From a virus, in IMG/VR virus record IMGVR_UViG_3300024520_007217, positions 1-52,535 of that record: a DNA stretch of 52,535 bases; one strand, given 5' to 3'. The position numbers and the translations under genes are program-made. Of this stretch, positions 1 through 8,600 are shown one piece after another; within the stretch, counting starts at the first letter, position 1; each line of letters opens with the position of its first letter. The notes beneath the pieces were generated by a model. It was not told the origin of the DNA. It did no database searches and saw nothing but the letters and a program-made list of their open reading frames with translations.

Positions 1-242
1 CGGGCTTCTATTAAGGCTATTTTGGATTCAGTTGCAAAATGGGAATGATCAGTCGATAAGTCAACAAAATAGCTGTCATAAGTCCCAGAACCAGAAGACA
101 TTACATTCGGTTTTGGACAGGGCTCGCTGTTTGGAAGATCAAGTCCTACAGATTTACATATGTGCTCTCTTAAAAGAGAGCCGCCCCCGCTTCCCAATAA
201 TATTTCAGCTTTTGTTTCTTTAAGAGGTTCTTTCATTTTCAT
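1..242 (-). CDS. Hypothetical phage protein, 3' part outside window
   Basis: An open frame runs from an ATG at 242 to the left edge without a stop (about 80 residues visible). Two in-frame ATGs are possible (242 and 236). AGGAGG ends 3 nt before the first and 9 nt before the second, so 236 is the better start. It overlaps the end of the helix-hairpin-helix gene by about 20 nt, which is typical of a tightly packed phage operon. The N-terminal part is polar, with a Gly-rich stretch (GSGGGSL near residue 18) and Cys residues near 28 and 42. I recognise no family. It is clearly the continuation of the leftward late operon. Confidence 0.6.
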   Translation of the reverse strand, partial: MKMKEPLKETKAEILLGSGGGSLLREHICKSVGLDLPNSEPCPKPNVMSSGSGTYDSYFVDLSTDHSHFATESKIALIEA

Positions 243-780
243 AAGCCTCCTTTGCCCGCTTAAAATTCCGTTCTACCCGAACCCCCATCAGGGGTGGCTC
301 GACGGTCCCGTCTAACCACTCAATAGGAAAGGCAGAACTTGCCACTGTCGGTCCTGGATTCGATGGCATACTCACCCGGCTCTCGTACAGTTTCAACTCG
401 TTGACGATGCTCTGAGCCGCGCTGATGATTCTCAACGCCAGCACCTCATCAATACCCTTGAGTGCAGCCAAGCCCCTGGCTGAAGCGAGGGCAACATTTT
501 GCACGCTTAAGCCCTCGCTCCCCCAATCATTCAGAATTTTTCTAGGAGGGGATTTTTGATAATAATACTCTTTTTCCAATTGTTTAGCATTATCTAATCC
601 CTCCCGATTCATCAACTTTCCAGCTTCTATGATCGCATTTTTAGCCGTCACCTTCCCTATCCCTTTATAAGGGACAAGCGCTTTTATTGTTGCCGTGGCC
701 AACGTTTCAACCGTCCAGCCATCGGCCTCGAGTAGTGCCACCATCGGAGCGGTTAACGATTCCATCTCATCCAATCTCAT
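220..780 (-). CDS. Helix-hairpin-helix (HhH) DNA-binding protein
   Basis: The 186-residue product contains two HhH-like segments. The first, around residues 27-58, has the hairpin YKGIGKVTAKNAI. The second, around residues 98-127, has LKGIDEVLALRII. Such motifs bind DNA backbone without sequence specificity in polymerases, ligases and nucleases. No catalytic domain is visible. The C-terminal 50 residues are unrelated, with several prolines. Its start overlaps the end of the glycosyltransferase gene by 14 nt. The position among late genes after the capsid block suggests a virion-associated or connector-region protein rather than a repair enzyme, but that is inference. Confidence 0.6.
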   Translation of the reverse strand: MRLDEMESLTAPMVALLEADGWTVETLATATIKALVPYKGIGKVTAKNAIIEAGKLMNREGLDNAKQLEKEYYYQKSPPRKILNDWGSEGLSVQNVALASARGLAALKGIDEVLALRIISAAQSIVNELKLYESRVSMPSNPGPTVASSAFPIEWLDGTVEPPLMGVRVERNFKRAKEAYENERTS

Positions 781-1441
781 AAGTTAATCCCCATTTCTTG
801 GCAAATTTCTCGCGATTGGTTTCTGTGATTTTTTGGCGGCCAGGTAACCTCTTCCCGCTTTGCTCCCCCAGGTGCTGAAGGGGCAAGGAGATTTGTTGTA
901 GCCCATAACCTTTTTGAGCTGCACTATAGCACAAATCTATGTCCTCATAGTAAGCTGGTGTGAATCGTTCATCGAATCCGCCCAAATCATCATAGATTTC
1001 TCTTGTCATTGCCAGGCACCAGCCCGCCAAATAAGGGATCGGTTGCCCATCAAAAACATTCCACCCGGTGTCAGTGGTTATCAATTGCGCTCCGATTAAT
1101 GATTTGGGATTCGCCGAGATTGCTTTCTCTATAGCCGTGATGAAATCCCCTTTAATGATTATATCATTATTCAAAAAAACCAGGATGTTTCCCATGGCTT
1201 GTTTAGCCCCCTGATTCCCGGCTTTGCTAAATCCCAGATTTTCCTCATTACGCAGAACGATAAGCCTGTCGCATATAATATTGCTCCAGTACCGAAGTAT
1301 CCCGCCTGTTCCGTCCGTGCTCCCATTATCAATGATAATCCATTCGATAGTCGTGTCTTTTGGGTAATGGATGTCGTTTCCATAGAGATATTGTGCGGTC
1401 AGGTCCGCTCGATTCCAGACTGGGGTTATGACACTAATCAT
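767..1441 (-). CDS. Family 2 glycosyltransferase
   Basis: The 224-residue protein begins with the GT2 nucleotide-sugar-binding strand ISVITPVWNRADLTAQ. It has IIIDNGSTDGT near residue 35, the NLGFSKAGNQG loop near 68 and the metal-binding DxD-like FLNNDI near 89. The acceptor-side region has LGGFDERFTPAYYEDIDLC, where the ED pair is the probable catalytic base region. This is close to full GT-A length for rhamnosyltransferase-like GT2 enzymes. Phages use such enzymes to glycosylate virion proteins, modified DNA or host surface polymers; the target here cannot be read. Its ATG overlaps the stop region of the upstream gene by 8 nt. A copy of its first codons is left behind at about 2030-2056 as a duplication scar. 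Confidence 0.88.
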   Translation of the reverse strand: MISVITPVWNRADLTAQYLYGNDIHYPKDTTIEWIIIDNGSTDGTGGILRYWSNIICDRLIVLRNEENLGFSKAGNQGAKQAMGNILVFLNNDIIIKGDFITAIEKAISANPKSLIGAQLITTDTGWNVFDGQPIPYLAGWCLAMTREIYDDLGGFDERFTPAYYEDIDLCYSAAQKGYGLQQISLPLQHLGEQSGKRLPGRQKITETNREKFAKKWGLTYEIG

Positions 1442-1970
1442 CGTTTCTCCCCACAGTCCTCAAAGCGGCCAGGCAAATTGCGTGAGGCGTAGTAGAGGCG
1501 GCATTATGTTTGGCGTCCTGATGAAAACAACCCTCCTCAAAGGCCGTCCATCCATCCTTAAAAGGAATGACACATAATCGGCACGTCTCAACCAGTTCCC
1601 ATGCTGACTTTATGTCTTTGGAAAAACGGGGAAGTTGCAAGGGATTCTGATCATCCGTCTTCAGGAACCACCAAGCACGCGCCCCTCCAACATCGCTAAA
1701 GTGATACCACCCCAAGACATCTTTAGCTATCAACTTGTCTAGTTCAAGCCCAGGTTTCAAATGGTCTTGCGTTACTATAAATGGGGTGCGCATTCTTGAC
1801 GATTGTTCCAAAGTTTTTATTTGTTTGTCCAACTCGATGACGGCTGATCCCAAGGCTAGTTTCCATCTGACATGCCCATTATATGTAGCCTTCATGATAG
1901 CATCATTAACAATAGAATTATTGTTAGCTATCTGATAAATTAATCGTTTGGGAAAACTATCCGATTCCAT
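1434..1970 (-). CDS. Phage ABA-sandwich-type small protein, copy 1
   Basis: The 178-residue protein has the pattern LDKLIAKDVLGWYHFSDVGG, then FSKDIKSAWELVE, then TTPHAICLAAL at the C-terminus. This arrangement (substrate-class tag, predicted strand, helix, and a final 'PHAICLAAL' helix) resembles small phage proteins called phage ABA sandwich domain proteins, whose function is unknown. It is a paralogue of the gene at 2052-2480: the cores align from LDxxIAKDVLGW to AICLAAL, while the N-terminal 60 residues differ. The ATG follows directly after a TAG and an AGGAGGACGATAG leader. Confidence 0.65.
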   Translation of the reverse strand: MESDSFPKRLIYQIANNNSIVNDAIMKATYNGHVRWKLALGSAVIELDKQIKTLEQSSRMRTPFIVTQDHLKPGLELDKLIAKDVLGWYHFSDVGGARAWWFLKTDDQNPLQLPRFSKDIKSAWELVETCRLCVIPFKDGWTAFEEGCFHQDAKHNAASTTPHAICLAALRTVGRNDD

Positions 1971-1974
1971 CTAT

Positions 1975-2056
1975 CGTCCTCCTTTATTCGCCCAGCGCCT
2001 CACGCCATCCGCGTCGGGCAGACCGCTACGGTTCCAGGCCGGGTGATAATGCTAAT
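1975..2056 (-). pseudogene. Duplication scar: glycosyltransferase start fused to end of the 2480-2737 gene
   Basis: Read on the minus strand, the first part of this 80-bp stretch matches the start of the glycosyltransferase gene (LISIIT versus MISVIT, followed by diverged codons). The second part encodes DADGVRRWANKGGR and a stop, nearly identical to the C-terminus of the gene at 2480-2737 (NADDVRRWTNKGGR, stop). So the spacer between the two ABA-sandwich paralogues is the junction of an old tandem duplication, not a gene. Confidence 0.65.
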
Positions 2057-2480
2057 CAGCGTCATCAAGGTTGCCAATATTCAAAGCTGCCAGACATATC
2101 GCATGGGGGGCAGTTGGTGCGGCGTTTTTAGACGCGTCGTGATAGACACGATGCTCTTGGAAAGCAGTCCACCACCCTTCCCAAGGAAGGATGCATAATC
2201 GAAACATTTGAACCAAAAGCCAGGCTGCCTTTATATCGGAAGAAAAACAATTAAGATGTACAGGCTGAATCGTTTTTCCTTCTATACGCCACCAAGACCG
2301 ATCTCCCCCGACATTGCTTTTTCGGAACCATCCTAAAACATCTTTAGCTATCTGCTCATCCAACTTGATGCCTGGCAGACCTTTATATGAAACAGGCTGA
2401 TTATATTTGTCTGCTATTTTTATGGCTTGTTTTAAGATTTCGTTCTCTCTAGTTAGTCTTGCAATCTCATCTGTATCCAC
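2052..2480 (-). CDS. Phage ABA-sandwich-type small protein, copy 2
   Basis: The 142-residue product starts at a GTG that shares its first G with the upstream TAG stop. The N-terminus (residues 4-25) is a short helix rich in Glu and Lys. The core LDEQIAKDVLGWFRKSNVGGDRSWW, then FSSDIKAAWLLVQ and APTAPHAICLAALNIG match copy 1 at 1434-1970 closely. The function is unknown. The two copies were made by a tandem duplication that also copied the edges of both neighbouring genes. Retention of both frames suggests both are still used. Confidence 0.65.
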   Translation of the reverse strand: MDTDEIARLTRENEILKQAIKIADKYNQPVSYKGLPGIKLDEQIAKDVLGWFRKSNVGGDRSWWRIEGKTIQPVHLNCFSSDIKAAWLLVQMFRLCILPWEGWWTAFQEHRVYHDASKNAAPTAPHAICLAALNIGNLDDAD

Positions 2481-2737
2481 TATCGTCCCCCCTTATTCGT
2501 CCAGCGCCTTACATCATCCGCGTTGGCCAGGCTGAATGCCTTCTGCTTTTTCCCGCAGCAGCCACCTTTTTTACCCAAAATGAATTCAACATCCCGCTGA
2601 TCAACCCAGGCCAAGCAAATATTAGCCTCCGTTACGGCTACATATTCCTTCCCGCTAGGCCCCCCTGTTATCAATACCTGCCCCGGTTGCCGATATTTGA
2701 CGGCTATTTCGCCGGCCTCGTTTGTTTGTTGTGTCAT
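2480..2737 (-). CDS. Small CCG-motif phage protein
   Basis: The 85-residue product starts at the third in-frame start codon (others at 2743, and a TTG at 2749). The central part ITGGPSGKEYVAVTEANICL reads as a small beta domain. Then come WVDQRDVEFILGKKGGCCGKK and a basic C-terminus. Small phage proteins with a 'WVDxRDVxxLL..CCG' pattern are common near tail-completion genes, but I cannot name this one. The two adjacent Cys could bind metal. One copy of the four-copy dispersed repeat lies immediately upstream, so its mRNA probably carries that repeat as a 5' leader. Confidence 0.6.
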   Translation of the reverse strand: MTQQTNEAGEIAVKYRQPGQVLITGGPSGKEYVAVTEANICLAWVDQRDVEFILGKKGGCCGKKQKAFSLANADDVRRWTNKGGR

Positions 2738-2763
2738 TATCATTTCCAATTGAGGGCAGCATC

Positions 2764-2910
2764 CCTCGTTCCCCGTGCCTGTGGGGGCGACACTGCCTTC
2801 TACAATTATCCGTCTCCCACGGTGCGGCGATTCCTGTTTCGCAGGGCTGCCATTGCATAGCCCTCCACAGGCATTATTATCGAGACGACGCGAGTCCTAC
2901 CGCCCCGTTT
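2764..2910 (-). repeat. Dispersed structured repeat, copy 1
   Basis: About 145 bp shared with 16090-16240, 18841-18990 and 24075-24220, all in the same orientation. On the minus strand it begins GGGGCGGTAGGACTCGCG and ends CACGGGGAACGAGGG. The centre folds as nested stems (CCTGT with ACAGG outside, GGGCT with AGCCC inside). In this copy homology continues upstream into a promoter (2922-2949) that overlaps the end of the sulfotransferase gene. Confidence 0.8.
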
Positions 2911-3301
2911 TATCACCTTGCATGTTACCACGCATCTCGGCGAACTCAACTACCGATAATCCTTCTCTAATTAGCTTCCGACAATTGGGGTGGCCCATAT
3001 CAGGGGCCTTTAGCCAATAGTAATAATGGCTAAGAAGCCGCTCTACTGGGTCCCGAAACAACATACCCCGCTGCAAGCCAGGAATATGGCGATACCGGGA
3101 CAAGAAAAAATGGCCATGGATAATGGTCGTCTTATTTTTTCTCAGTTGGGCTAATACGGGGAGGGGAGCCGGTTCGGGAATGTAATCGGGTCTATCTGTG
3201 TGGTTATAATCCCAAAAGACACGCTTGCCAAAGAGGTGATCAAGGTGCTTTTGGAATGATAGACCTGCACTTTTTGGTACGTGGACACTAACTAACTTCA
3301 T
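2897..3301 (-). CDS. Sulfotransferase-family protein, C-terminally truncated
   Basis: The 134-residue protein begins with the PAPS 5'-phosphosulfate loop HVPKSAGLSFQKHL (residues 7-20) and carries the 3'-phosphate-binding FRDPVERLLSHYYYW (about 82-96). These are the two cofactor motifs of the sulfotransferase_2/Gal-3-O family, which moves a sulfuryl group from PAPS to sugars or other acceptors. Family members are usually over 200 residues; this one ends shortly after EFAEM. The last 12-15 codons lie in the promoter and start of the dispersed repeat, so the original 3' end seems to have been replaced. It may be inactive, or a minimal enzyme. The glycosyltransferase 1.5 kb downstream would be a natural partner for making a sulfated glycan. 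Confidence 0.7.
   Translation of the reverse strand: MKLVSVHVPKSAGLSFQKHLDHLFGKRVFWDYNHTDRPDYIPEPAPLPVLAQLRKNKTTIIHGHFFLSRYRHIPGLQRGMLFRDPVERLLSHYYYWLKAPDMGHPNCRKLIREGLSVVEFAEMRGNMQGDKTGR
2922..2949 (-). promoter_or_regulatory. Candidate phage promoter ahead of repeat copy 1
   Basis: Minus strand TTGAGT (-35), a 16-nt spacer and TAACAT (-10). The spacer end and -10 (GATGCGTGGTAACATGCAAGG) are nearly identical to the promoter at 16248-16276. It lies inside the last codons of the sulfotransferase gene and would transcribe the repeat and the 2480-2737 gene. Confidence 0.45.
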
Positions 3302-3376
3302 AACCGCAGCCTTTTGCTTCGTTCAAATTACACTTCTACTGAAATGATACTCGGTTTTAATGAGTACGTCAACAAT

Positions 3377-3556
3377 CTAAATCGCATCAAACAATTGGGT
3401 CTCTAATAATTCTATCTCTTTTTGTTTTTTGGTAAATTGGTTCTCTAATTGCCGCCTGACACTAACGTCTTGTGTATCAGCCGCCTGATTGAATAAAATA
3501 TAGGTATCTATTTCAACAGCTTGTAATTGCTGTTCTAATTGTTTGGGGGTTCCCAT
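3377..3556 (-). CDS. Small coiled-coil protein
   Basis: A 59-residue frame whose ATG follows immediately after the TAG stop of the 523-residue gene, with the ribosome-binding sequence GGAGGCG inside that gene's end. The product is almost all helical, rich in Gln, Glu and Leu, with a probable coiled coil over residues 5-16 and 33-56 (QLENQFTKKQKEIELLETQL). There is no signal or membrane segment. Tight coupling to the upstream gene suggests a partner or chaperone, but nothing identifies it. Confidence 0.6.
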   Translation of the reverse strand: MGTPKQLEQQLQAVEIDTYILFNQAADTQDVSVRRQLENQFTKKQKEIELLETQLFDAI

Positions 3557-5128
3557 CTATACGCCTCCTGACAATCCTATTTCTCTAATCGCAGCAGACA
3601 TCCCTCTTATTTGAATATCTTTGAATTCATCAATTTTCCGGCTCCGCGAGTCCCTGAGCGCATACTCAAATAATGCCTTTCTCCGTAGATCATCCATTTT
3701 ACGCCGGCTTCTTGATTGGCGACTATACGACCCTATCTCATCTTCAAGAACAGATATCTCATTGGTGAATTTTTCTTGATTTGCACGAATAATTTTTTGA
3801 TTGTTTTTTATACGTGTTATTTTGGTATCTTTATGTAATTTTCTGACCCCTTCTACACCAATTTTATCTTGATCGGCTACATTGAAATGATCTCTCATCA
3901 CGGCCATAGCCGTCTTCCGTTCAGAGGGATCAACAAGCCATCGGCGCCGCTCAGAGTCCCATGTTCGCTTAGAAGCAACTACATTGCTTTTTAAATCCGA
4001 GACAAACTCGGCATTATAGGGAGTTACCAAATGTAATCTCCCCCTCTTTGTTCCGATTACCCCAACTTCTTTAGACAACCTGATTGCTGTATCCCGTTTC
4101 CCTCTGGCACGTTCCTTGTAAACCTCCCGTTCAGATTTATCGCTATCCTTGAAAGCTCGCTTGGCATCTTTCGTTGTCCCGTACTTCCAGCCATGGCGCT
4201 TTTGATTATGCTTTCCCTGCATGTGGCGCAAAACTAATATCTCTCCAGTCAACCATGCTAAATCCGCTTTAGCCCGATAGCCCGGTATTTCGTCCGGTCT
4301 CTGTGCTTCCCAACTATCACAAAAGTAGTCCTGATCTGCGACAAATTCATATCGCTCGCACCAATCACGACCAGGGTCTCCTAAGAACTGCTTGCAGTTT
4401 TTGCAGCGCCTGGGGTCAGTCGCCGGCGTATAGTTGGGGGCGTCGGATTGGGATTTGGTTACATCAGCTTTATTTTTAAGCTGCTTTTTGAGACCCTTAA
4501 GCTGTTTTTTTAATGCTCTTTCAATAAGTGTCGCTTTTACATTAGCTTCTTGCTTTTTCTTGAAATCATTAGTCGTTTCAAGTGTTTTTAGTTGAGCATC
4601 CATTTCTTTACTCAACTCGTCAGAAGTTAGTTTAGACAACTTATTTACAATCGGTTTGCTTATTTGGCTGCTCAATAATCCCAGATTATCAGGAAGGGTC
4701 GAAAACGCCTCATCTGTCTTTGATTTGGATTTAGAAGACGGTTTTTTCTCCCCACTCCCTCCCTCTTTTCCTGAATGTCTTTTCTGACTGTGTTTGCCGC
4801 GTAAGTGTCTCTCGATTTTCGCGTCACTCCCATACAAATTATCATCCATATGCTGCGCTTTCTCTGGACACGTTGCCCCCAAGTCAACGCAGCTATCATG
4901 GGCCCGCTGAACCATAACTCGGTCTTGCTGGCTATGTTTTGCCCCGGCTCTCTCAGTTATCGGCTGACATACCGCGCCAAGGGGAAGGGATAGGTCATGC
5001 ATCTTTTGAATGAGTTCGTTTTCGGGCTTCGTGTGACGGGTACCCAATTTTTCGATCAAAATATCGTCTTGAGACTGACTCCGAACTGTTAAAATCATGT
5101 TTGCTAATTCGCTCAGTGATGTTTGCAT
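3557..5128 (-). CDS. Multidomain virion-associated candidate with two GKHxQKRH motifs and a Cys4 cluster
   Basis: The 523-residue protein has several modules. Near residue 108 is RHLRGKHSQKRHSGKEGG, and near 300 is a second copy, LRHMQGKHNQKRHGWKYG. Like the SGNWGH tag in the neighbouring genes, the second copy is preceded by a hydrophobic helix ending in ILVLR. Between them lies a basic coiled coil (about 165-225) and a Cys cluster, CKNCKQF...WCERYEF...YFCDSWE (about 243-273), resembling the small Cys4 high-potential-iron-sulfur-like domains of phage proteins. After the second tag, RLHLVTPYNAEFVSDLKS...RRRWLVDP (about 355-395) looks like a short HARP-like or helicase-accessory beta module. 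The C-terminus is helical and basic. I infer an internal virion or head-associated protein; no enzyme activity is visible. Confidence 0.6.
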   Translation of the reverse strand: MQTSLSELANMILTVRSQSQDDILIEKLGTRHTKPENELIQKMHDLSLPLGAVCQPITERAGAKHSQQDRVMVQRAHDSCVDLGATCPEKAQHMDDNLYGSDAKIERHLRGKHSQKRHSGKEGGSGEKKPSSKSKSKTDEAFSTLPDNLGLLSSQISKPIVNKLSKLTSDELSKEMDAQLKTLETTNDFKKKQEANVKATLIERALKKQLKGLKKQLKNKADVTKSQSDAPNYTPATDPRRCKNCKQFLGDPGRDWCERYEFVADQDYFCDSWEAQRPDEIPGYRAKADLAWLTGEILVLRHMQGKHNQKRHGWKYGTTKDAKRAFKDSDKSEREVYKERARGKRDTAIRLSKEVGVIGTKRGRLHLVTPYNAEFVSDLKSNVVASKRTWDSERRRWLVDPSERKTAMAVMRDHFNVADQDKIGVEGVRKLHKDTKITRIKNNQKIIRANQEKFTNEISVLEDEIGSYSRQSRSRRKMDDLRRKALFEYALRDSRSRKIDEFKDIQIRGMSAAIREIGLSGGV

Positions 5129-5131
5129 TGG

Positions 5132-5437
5132 TTAATCCCTTGCTTTTAGTACCCTTTCAGTTAAATCAATTAACCCCTTAACATCAGGTTTCGCAGCCCT
5201 GCCATCTCCCAATGTCCCCGTTTCAATATATCGTGCCGACCTGATATCAACCGGTCTGACGGTCTCCCAAATTTGCAATAATCCCCGATATTCTTTCTCG
5301 TTAGCGGCTTGTATCAATCCGCGCAAGAAGTCAAGGTCGTTGATGTAACTAGCCGGGGGATTCGACAAATTAGACAGCAGGGTCATATAGCGACTAATCT
5401 GGGTATTTAGGGTCCGTTTATCTGCTTGTAGGCTCAT
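5132..5437 (-). CDS. Small hypothetical protein ending in the LTERVL helix
   Basis: A 101-residue, mostly helical protein. No family recognised. Its C-terminus GLIDLTERVLKARD closely resembles the N-terminal helix LLDLTEKILILRGG of the ADP-ribosyltransferase and LLHLIEQVLVLRGG of the polyvalent protein, which come just before their tags. It may carry the helix part of that signal, or may be the remnant of a larger tagged gene now split from the downstream 523-residue gene (only 3 nt away). Confidence 0.55.
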   Translation of the reverse strand: MSLQADKRTLNTQISRYMTLLSNLSNPPASYINDLDFLRGLIQAANEKEYRGLLQIWETVRPVDIRSARYIETGTLGDGRAAKPDVKGLIDLTERVLKARD

Positions 5438-5449
5438 AATATTCTCGAA

Positions 5450-5692
5450 CTAATAGACCACTCTTTTATCGAATTTACTCTTATCGAATGATAATATCTT
5501 GCCCCCAAACTGGTTTACCACATCCTGAGCCACAGTGTAATCTGGATTTGGGTCCGAAGCCTCTGCCCCATCAGGGGGTAACAGGTTATTCAGAATCCGG
5601 GCTACCTTGGGGGTATCTGATGTCCAAACGTAGCCACTAATCGTTGCCTCAATACCATCTCTAAACCAGGGTAATTTTATCGTTGCCGCCAT
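5450..5692 (-). CDS. Small hypothetical protein
   Basis: An 80-residue product. It starts MAATIKLPWFRDGIEATISGYVWTSD, likely a short beta region, followed by a helical segment with many Asp and Pro. The start codon overlaps the TAA of the upstream 1022-residue gene (TAATG), so translation is coupled. There are no Cys, no membrane segment and no recognised domain. Position between the polyvalent protein and other head-region genes suggests a virion role, but this is inference only. Confidence 0.55.
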   Translation of the reverse strand: MAATIKLPWFRDGIEATISGYVWTSDTPKVARILNNLLPPDGAEASDPNPDYTVAQDVVNQFGGKILSFDKSKFDKRVVY

Positions 5693-8600
5693 TATGGGGT
5701 CCTCGATTGAGCATATATAAAATCAAACATGTCAGGGTCTGACTCGGCAAATTTAAGGGGGTCTTTATACATCATTTCTATGCCCATCGAAAAGACTTCG
5801 GTCGCTCGGGCTCCGTAATCTTTGCCAATATAAGCACTAAAAAACTTATCGGCCTTAGATTGTTCACTGTCATTATATCCTTCATTGCCTGTTAATTCTG
5901 CCAAGGGCCTGAATTTTTCGTCCTTTGTCCGCTTATCTCGCCACTCAATAGATCGCTGCAATAGTCGAGGGCTATTATGCTCGGCCATGTGTCCTAATTC
6001 ATGAGCCATCGTCGCACTGCCCGCAAATCCAGACATGTGAACCTCTGAAATATACCCAGGGCCACCGGAAGTGTGGAATGAGCGGTCCTCCGATGTATGG
6101 GCGAATCTCGTTCGTGTCCCTGCAGGAACCACATCATCACTGACCAACGATTCGAATCCTTCGCGCCCCTTTTTCCAGCCGCCCTTTTCTATAATATCTT
6201 TGTCTCGTTTGCTGCCTGAAGCAGCAACGATTTTGGTGGGATTATCAACAGCCACTAACCTCTTGATCTTTGATGAAGGCTTGTGCAAATCTCTTAATTC
6301 TTTGTTGATCTGTATTTGCCGGTCAGTATGTTCAAGTTGCTTATTAATCATAGCTATAGCCCGAGGGTCATTATCGGCGAAACTAGATTGCTGCATCTGT
6401 TTTATCAATTTGTCTGCGCGATCCCCCTCTTCTCTTGCCTCTTTCCCAAGCCGCGCTGATTCCCTCCTCCTAACCCGCTGTTCATTGGACATCTCAACCC
6501 TAACCCGCTTTGCCTCATTTAAATTATGCTGGAATAAGACATTGCTGCCCCCCTCAGTTTCAACCTGGTAACTTATCATGATTCCTTCTGTGGTGGCCTT
6601 ATCTGGGGGCAAAGCGTTGCGCTTGGCTTGCAATTCATTTAGTTTGTTTGTAGATCGCTTAAGTTTTTCGTCCTTTGCCTGCAATTGCAAAGCCAGCGCT
6701 TCCCTTTTTTTCCCCTCTTTCTCTAATTGCACTTGGAGCTTGTCTATCTTTGGCTTGTTGGCAAAGAAATTTCGGGAATCGCTCGATAAATCAAGAATTT
6801 TGCCACGGATTTCTTCTTGCTTATCCATGGAATTCCATAATTTGTTTTGAGCGTTATGAGCTCTAGTTCGATTTGTGTCATCTTGGCTCTGGGCTTTCGT
6901 TATATCATTATCGAGAACTCTAACCGTCTTAAGGCTCCTATCCCTCGTTTGTTTTGCTGCTGCAACTGTTGCCCTCGCTTCAGCCAACTTTGCAGGAGAA
7001 ACCCTAACGATTCCCTCTTTTCTAGCTTGGCGTTCTTTGGCGGCAGCCTCTTTGACAATTCGTCGGGATTCCCTGGGAGATGCGTTTATAGCCTCAAACC
7101 CCCCGCCACGTTTTGAGCCCCCCTTTTTGCCAGGACGACCAACGTGCCCCCAATTGCCCGATGTCGGCCCGCCCCTGAGCGTAATTATAGCCGCAGCCGT
7201 TGTAAACAGGCCCGGCTGAGGAGATTGCCCGGCTGAACTAATCCAGGCATCAATCAATTGATCCTTTGATCGGCCGCCTCCCCCACCAAATAATGACCCT
7301 TGTGACGGGTGAGGCTCACCTTCTATCAAGTCACTCCAGCCCCCGAAGAATTCTGATAACTGCTTGCCCGATCTGCGGCGTTTATCTATCTCTACCAATA
7401 TTTTCTCTTGTGGCGCATTGAGCTCTCGGCCAAACAGTGCTCCCTGAGCAAGAAAATCAGAGACAGATAGATTGCGATCTTTCAGACTAGAATAGACCTG
7501 GACGGTCTTGGTAATATCGCCTGCGATACTAAGCCCTGAGCTCCTCTGCCCGGTCCTTACTAGCTCTTCAGCCCGAGACATGGAGCCCAGGCTGTTCATG
7601 ATTCCATTAGTGACATTCTTGATGTCGTTATCCGTACTCTCGAATATGCGGTCGGATAGTTCCGGGCTATCAAAAACCCTATTAAACATCGCTGCTTTGA
7701 TTCTATTCTCGCCACTAGCAGTGAGGGTTCCGTTCCGATCAATCATCGTGGCACGCTCGACCTCTGGTGTGTTGGCCACGAATGAGCGCACAAAATCACG
7801 ATTGGCCGGCGCTTTTATTGTTGCCTCTATACTATCACGGGTCGTGATTTGTTGTAAATGCTCTGAGCTAATTCGTGATGCATCTGACCTGGCCCGCTCG
7901 GTATCGCTCGCGCCCAAGATGGAAGCGGTGTTGGCCTCCTTTGCGAATTCTACCCGATCAACATCCGTTTTCCGAACACGCACCAAAACGGGATTATCGA
8001 ATCCCTCGAGCGAAGCAGGATCGAGACCTTTGTCCTGAGCCGTCTTTTTTAGCTCTTGCTGGTATTTTGCGTATTGTTCAGGGTGTTGGTCTCTGGCTCG
8101 CCTAAGCGCCATGGAACGCCCATTCCCGCTCTCTACGGCGTTATCGTTTCCAATGATGGGCGTCCCTCGATCAATGGCCTTAAACTCACCTAATAGGGCT
8201 TCAGGTTCCAAATTAGCAGCAATGCTATCAATTTGACGCTGACTGGCAACGCGGGTTCGGTCTCTGGGTTGTAGTTCCTTGGGAAAATCAGGGTTAATCG
8301 AGCCACTATCGTTATTTGAGGTTATCAGATTATCAAGCTCCCTAACCTCGTAACGCATCTCAAACTTTTTGCTAGGGTCAGTCCCGAGAACGGTGACGGT
8401 ATGCCCGTGCGTCGTCTCTGGTTGTTCCCGCTTTAAGGAGTCGTTGGCTCCGTTGGAATCGCCTAACATCTGATCAATCCGAGAACGCAGGGTGAGCAAC
8501 TCGTCTCGAGAGAAGTCTTCAAGAGCGCGATCTTTGAGAAGTTTGGATTTTACCTCGCGGGTCGTGCGGGTTTTTTGCGAGGCTTGTTTTCGCTCTTTAT

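Noticed and set aside
2655-2858. 67-residue frame starting inside repeat copy 1
   Set aside because: The start codon is not conserved in copies 2 and 4, and the frame overlaps the 2480-2737 gene.
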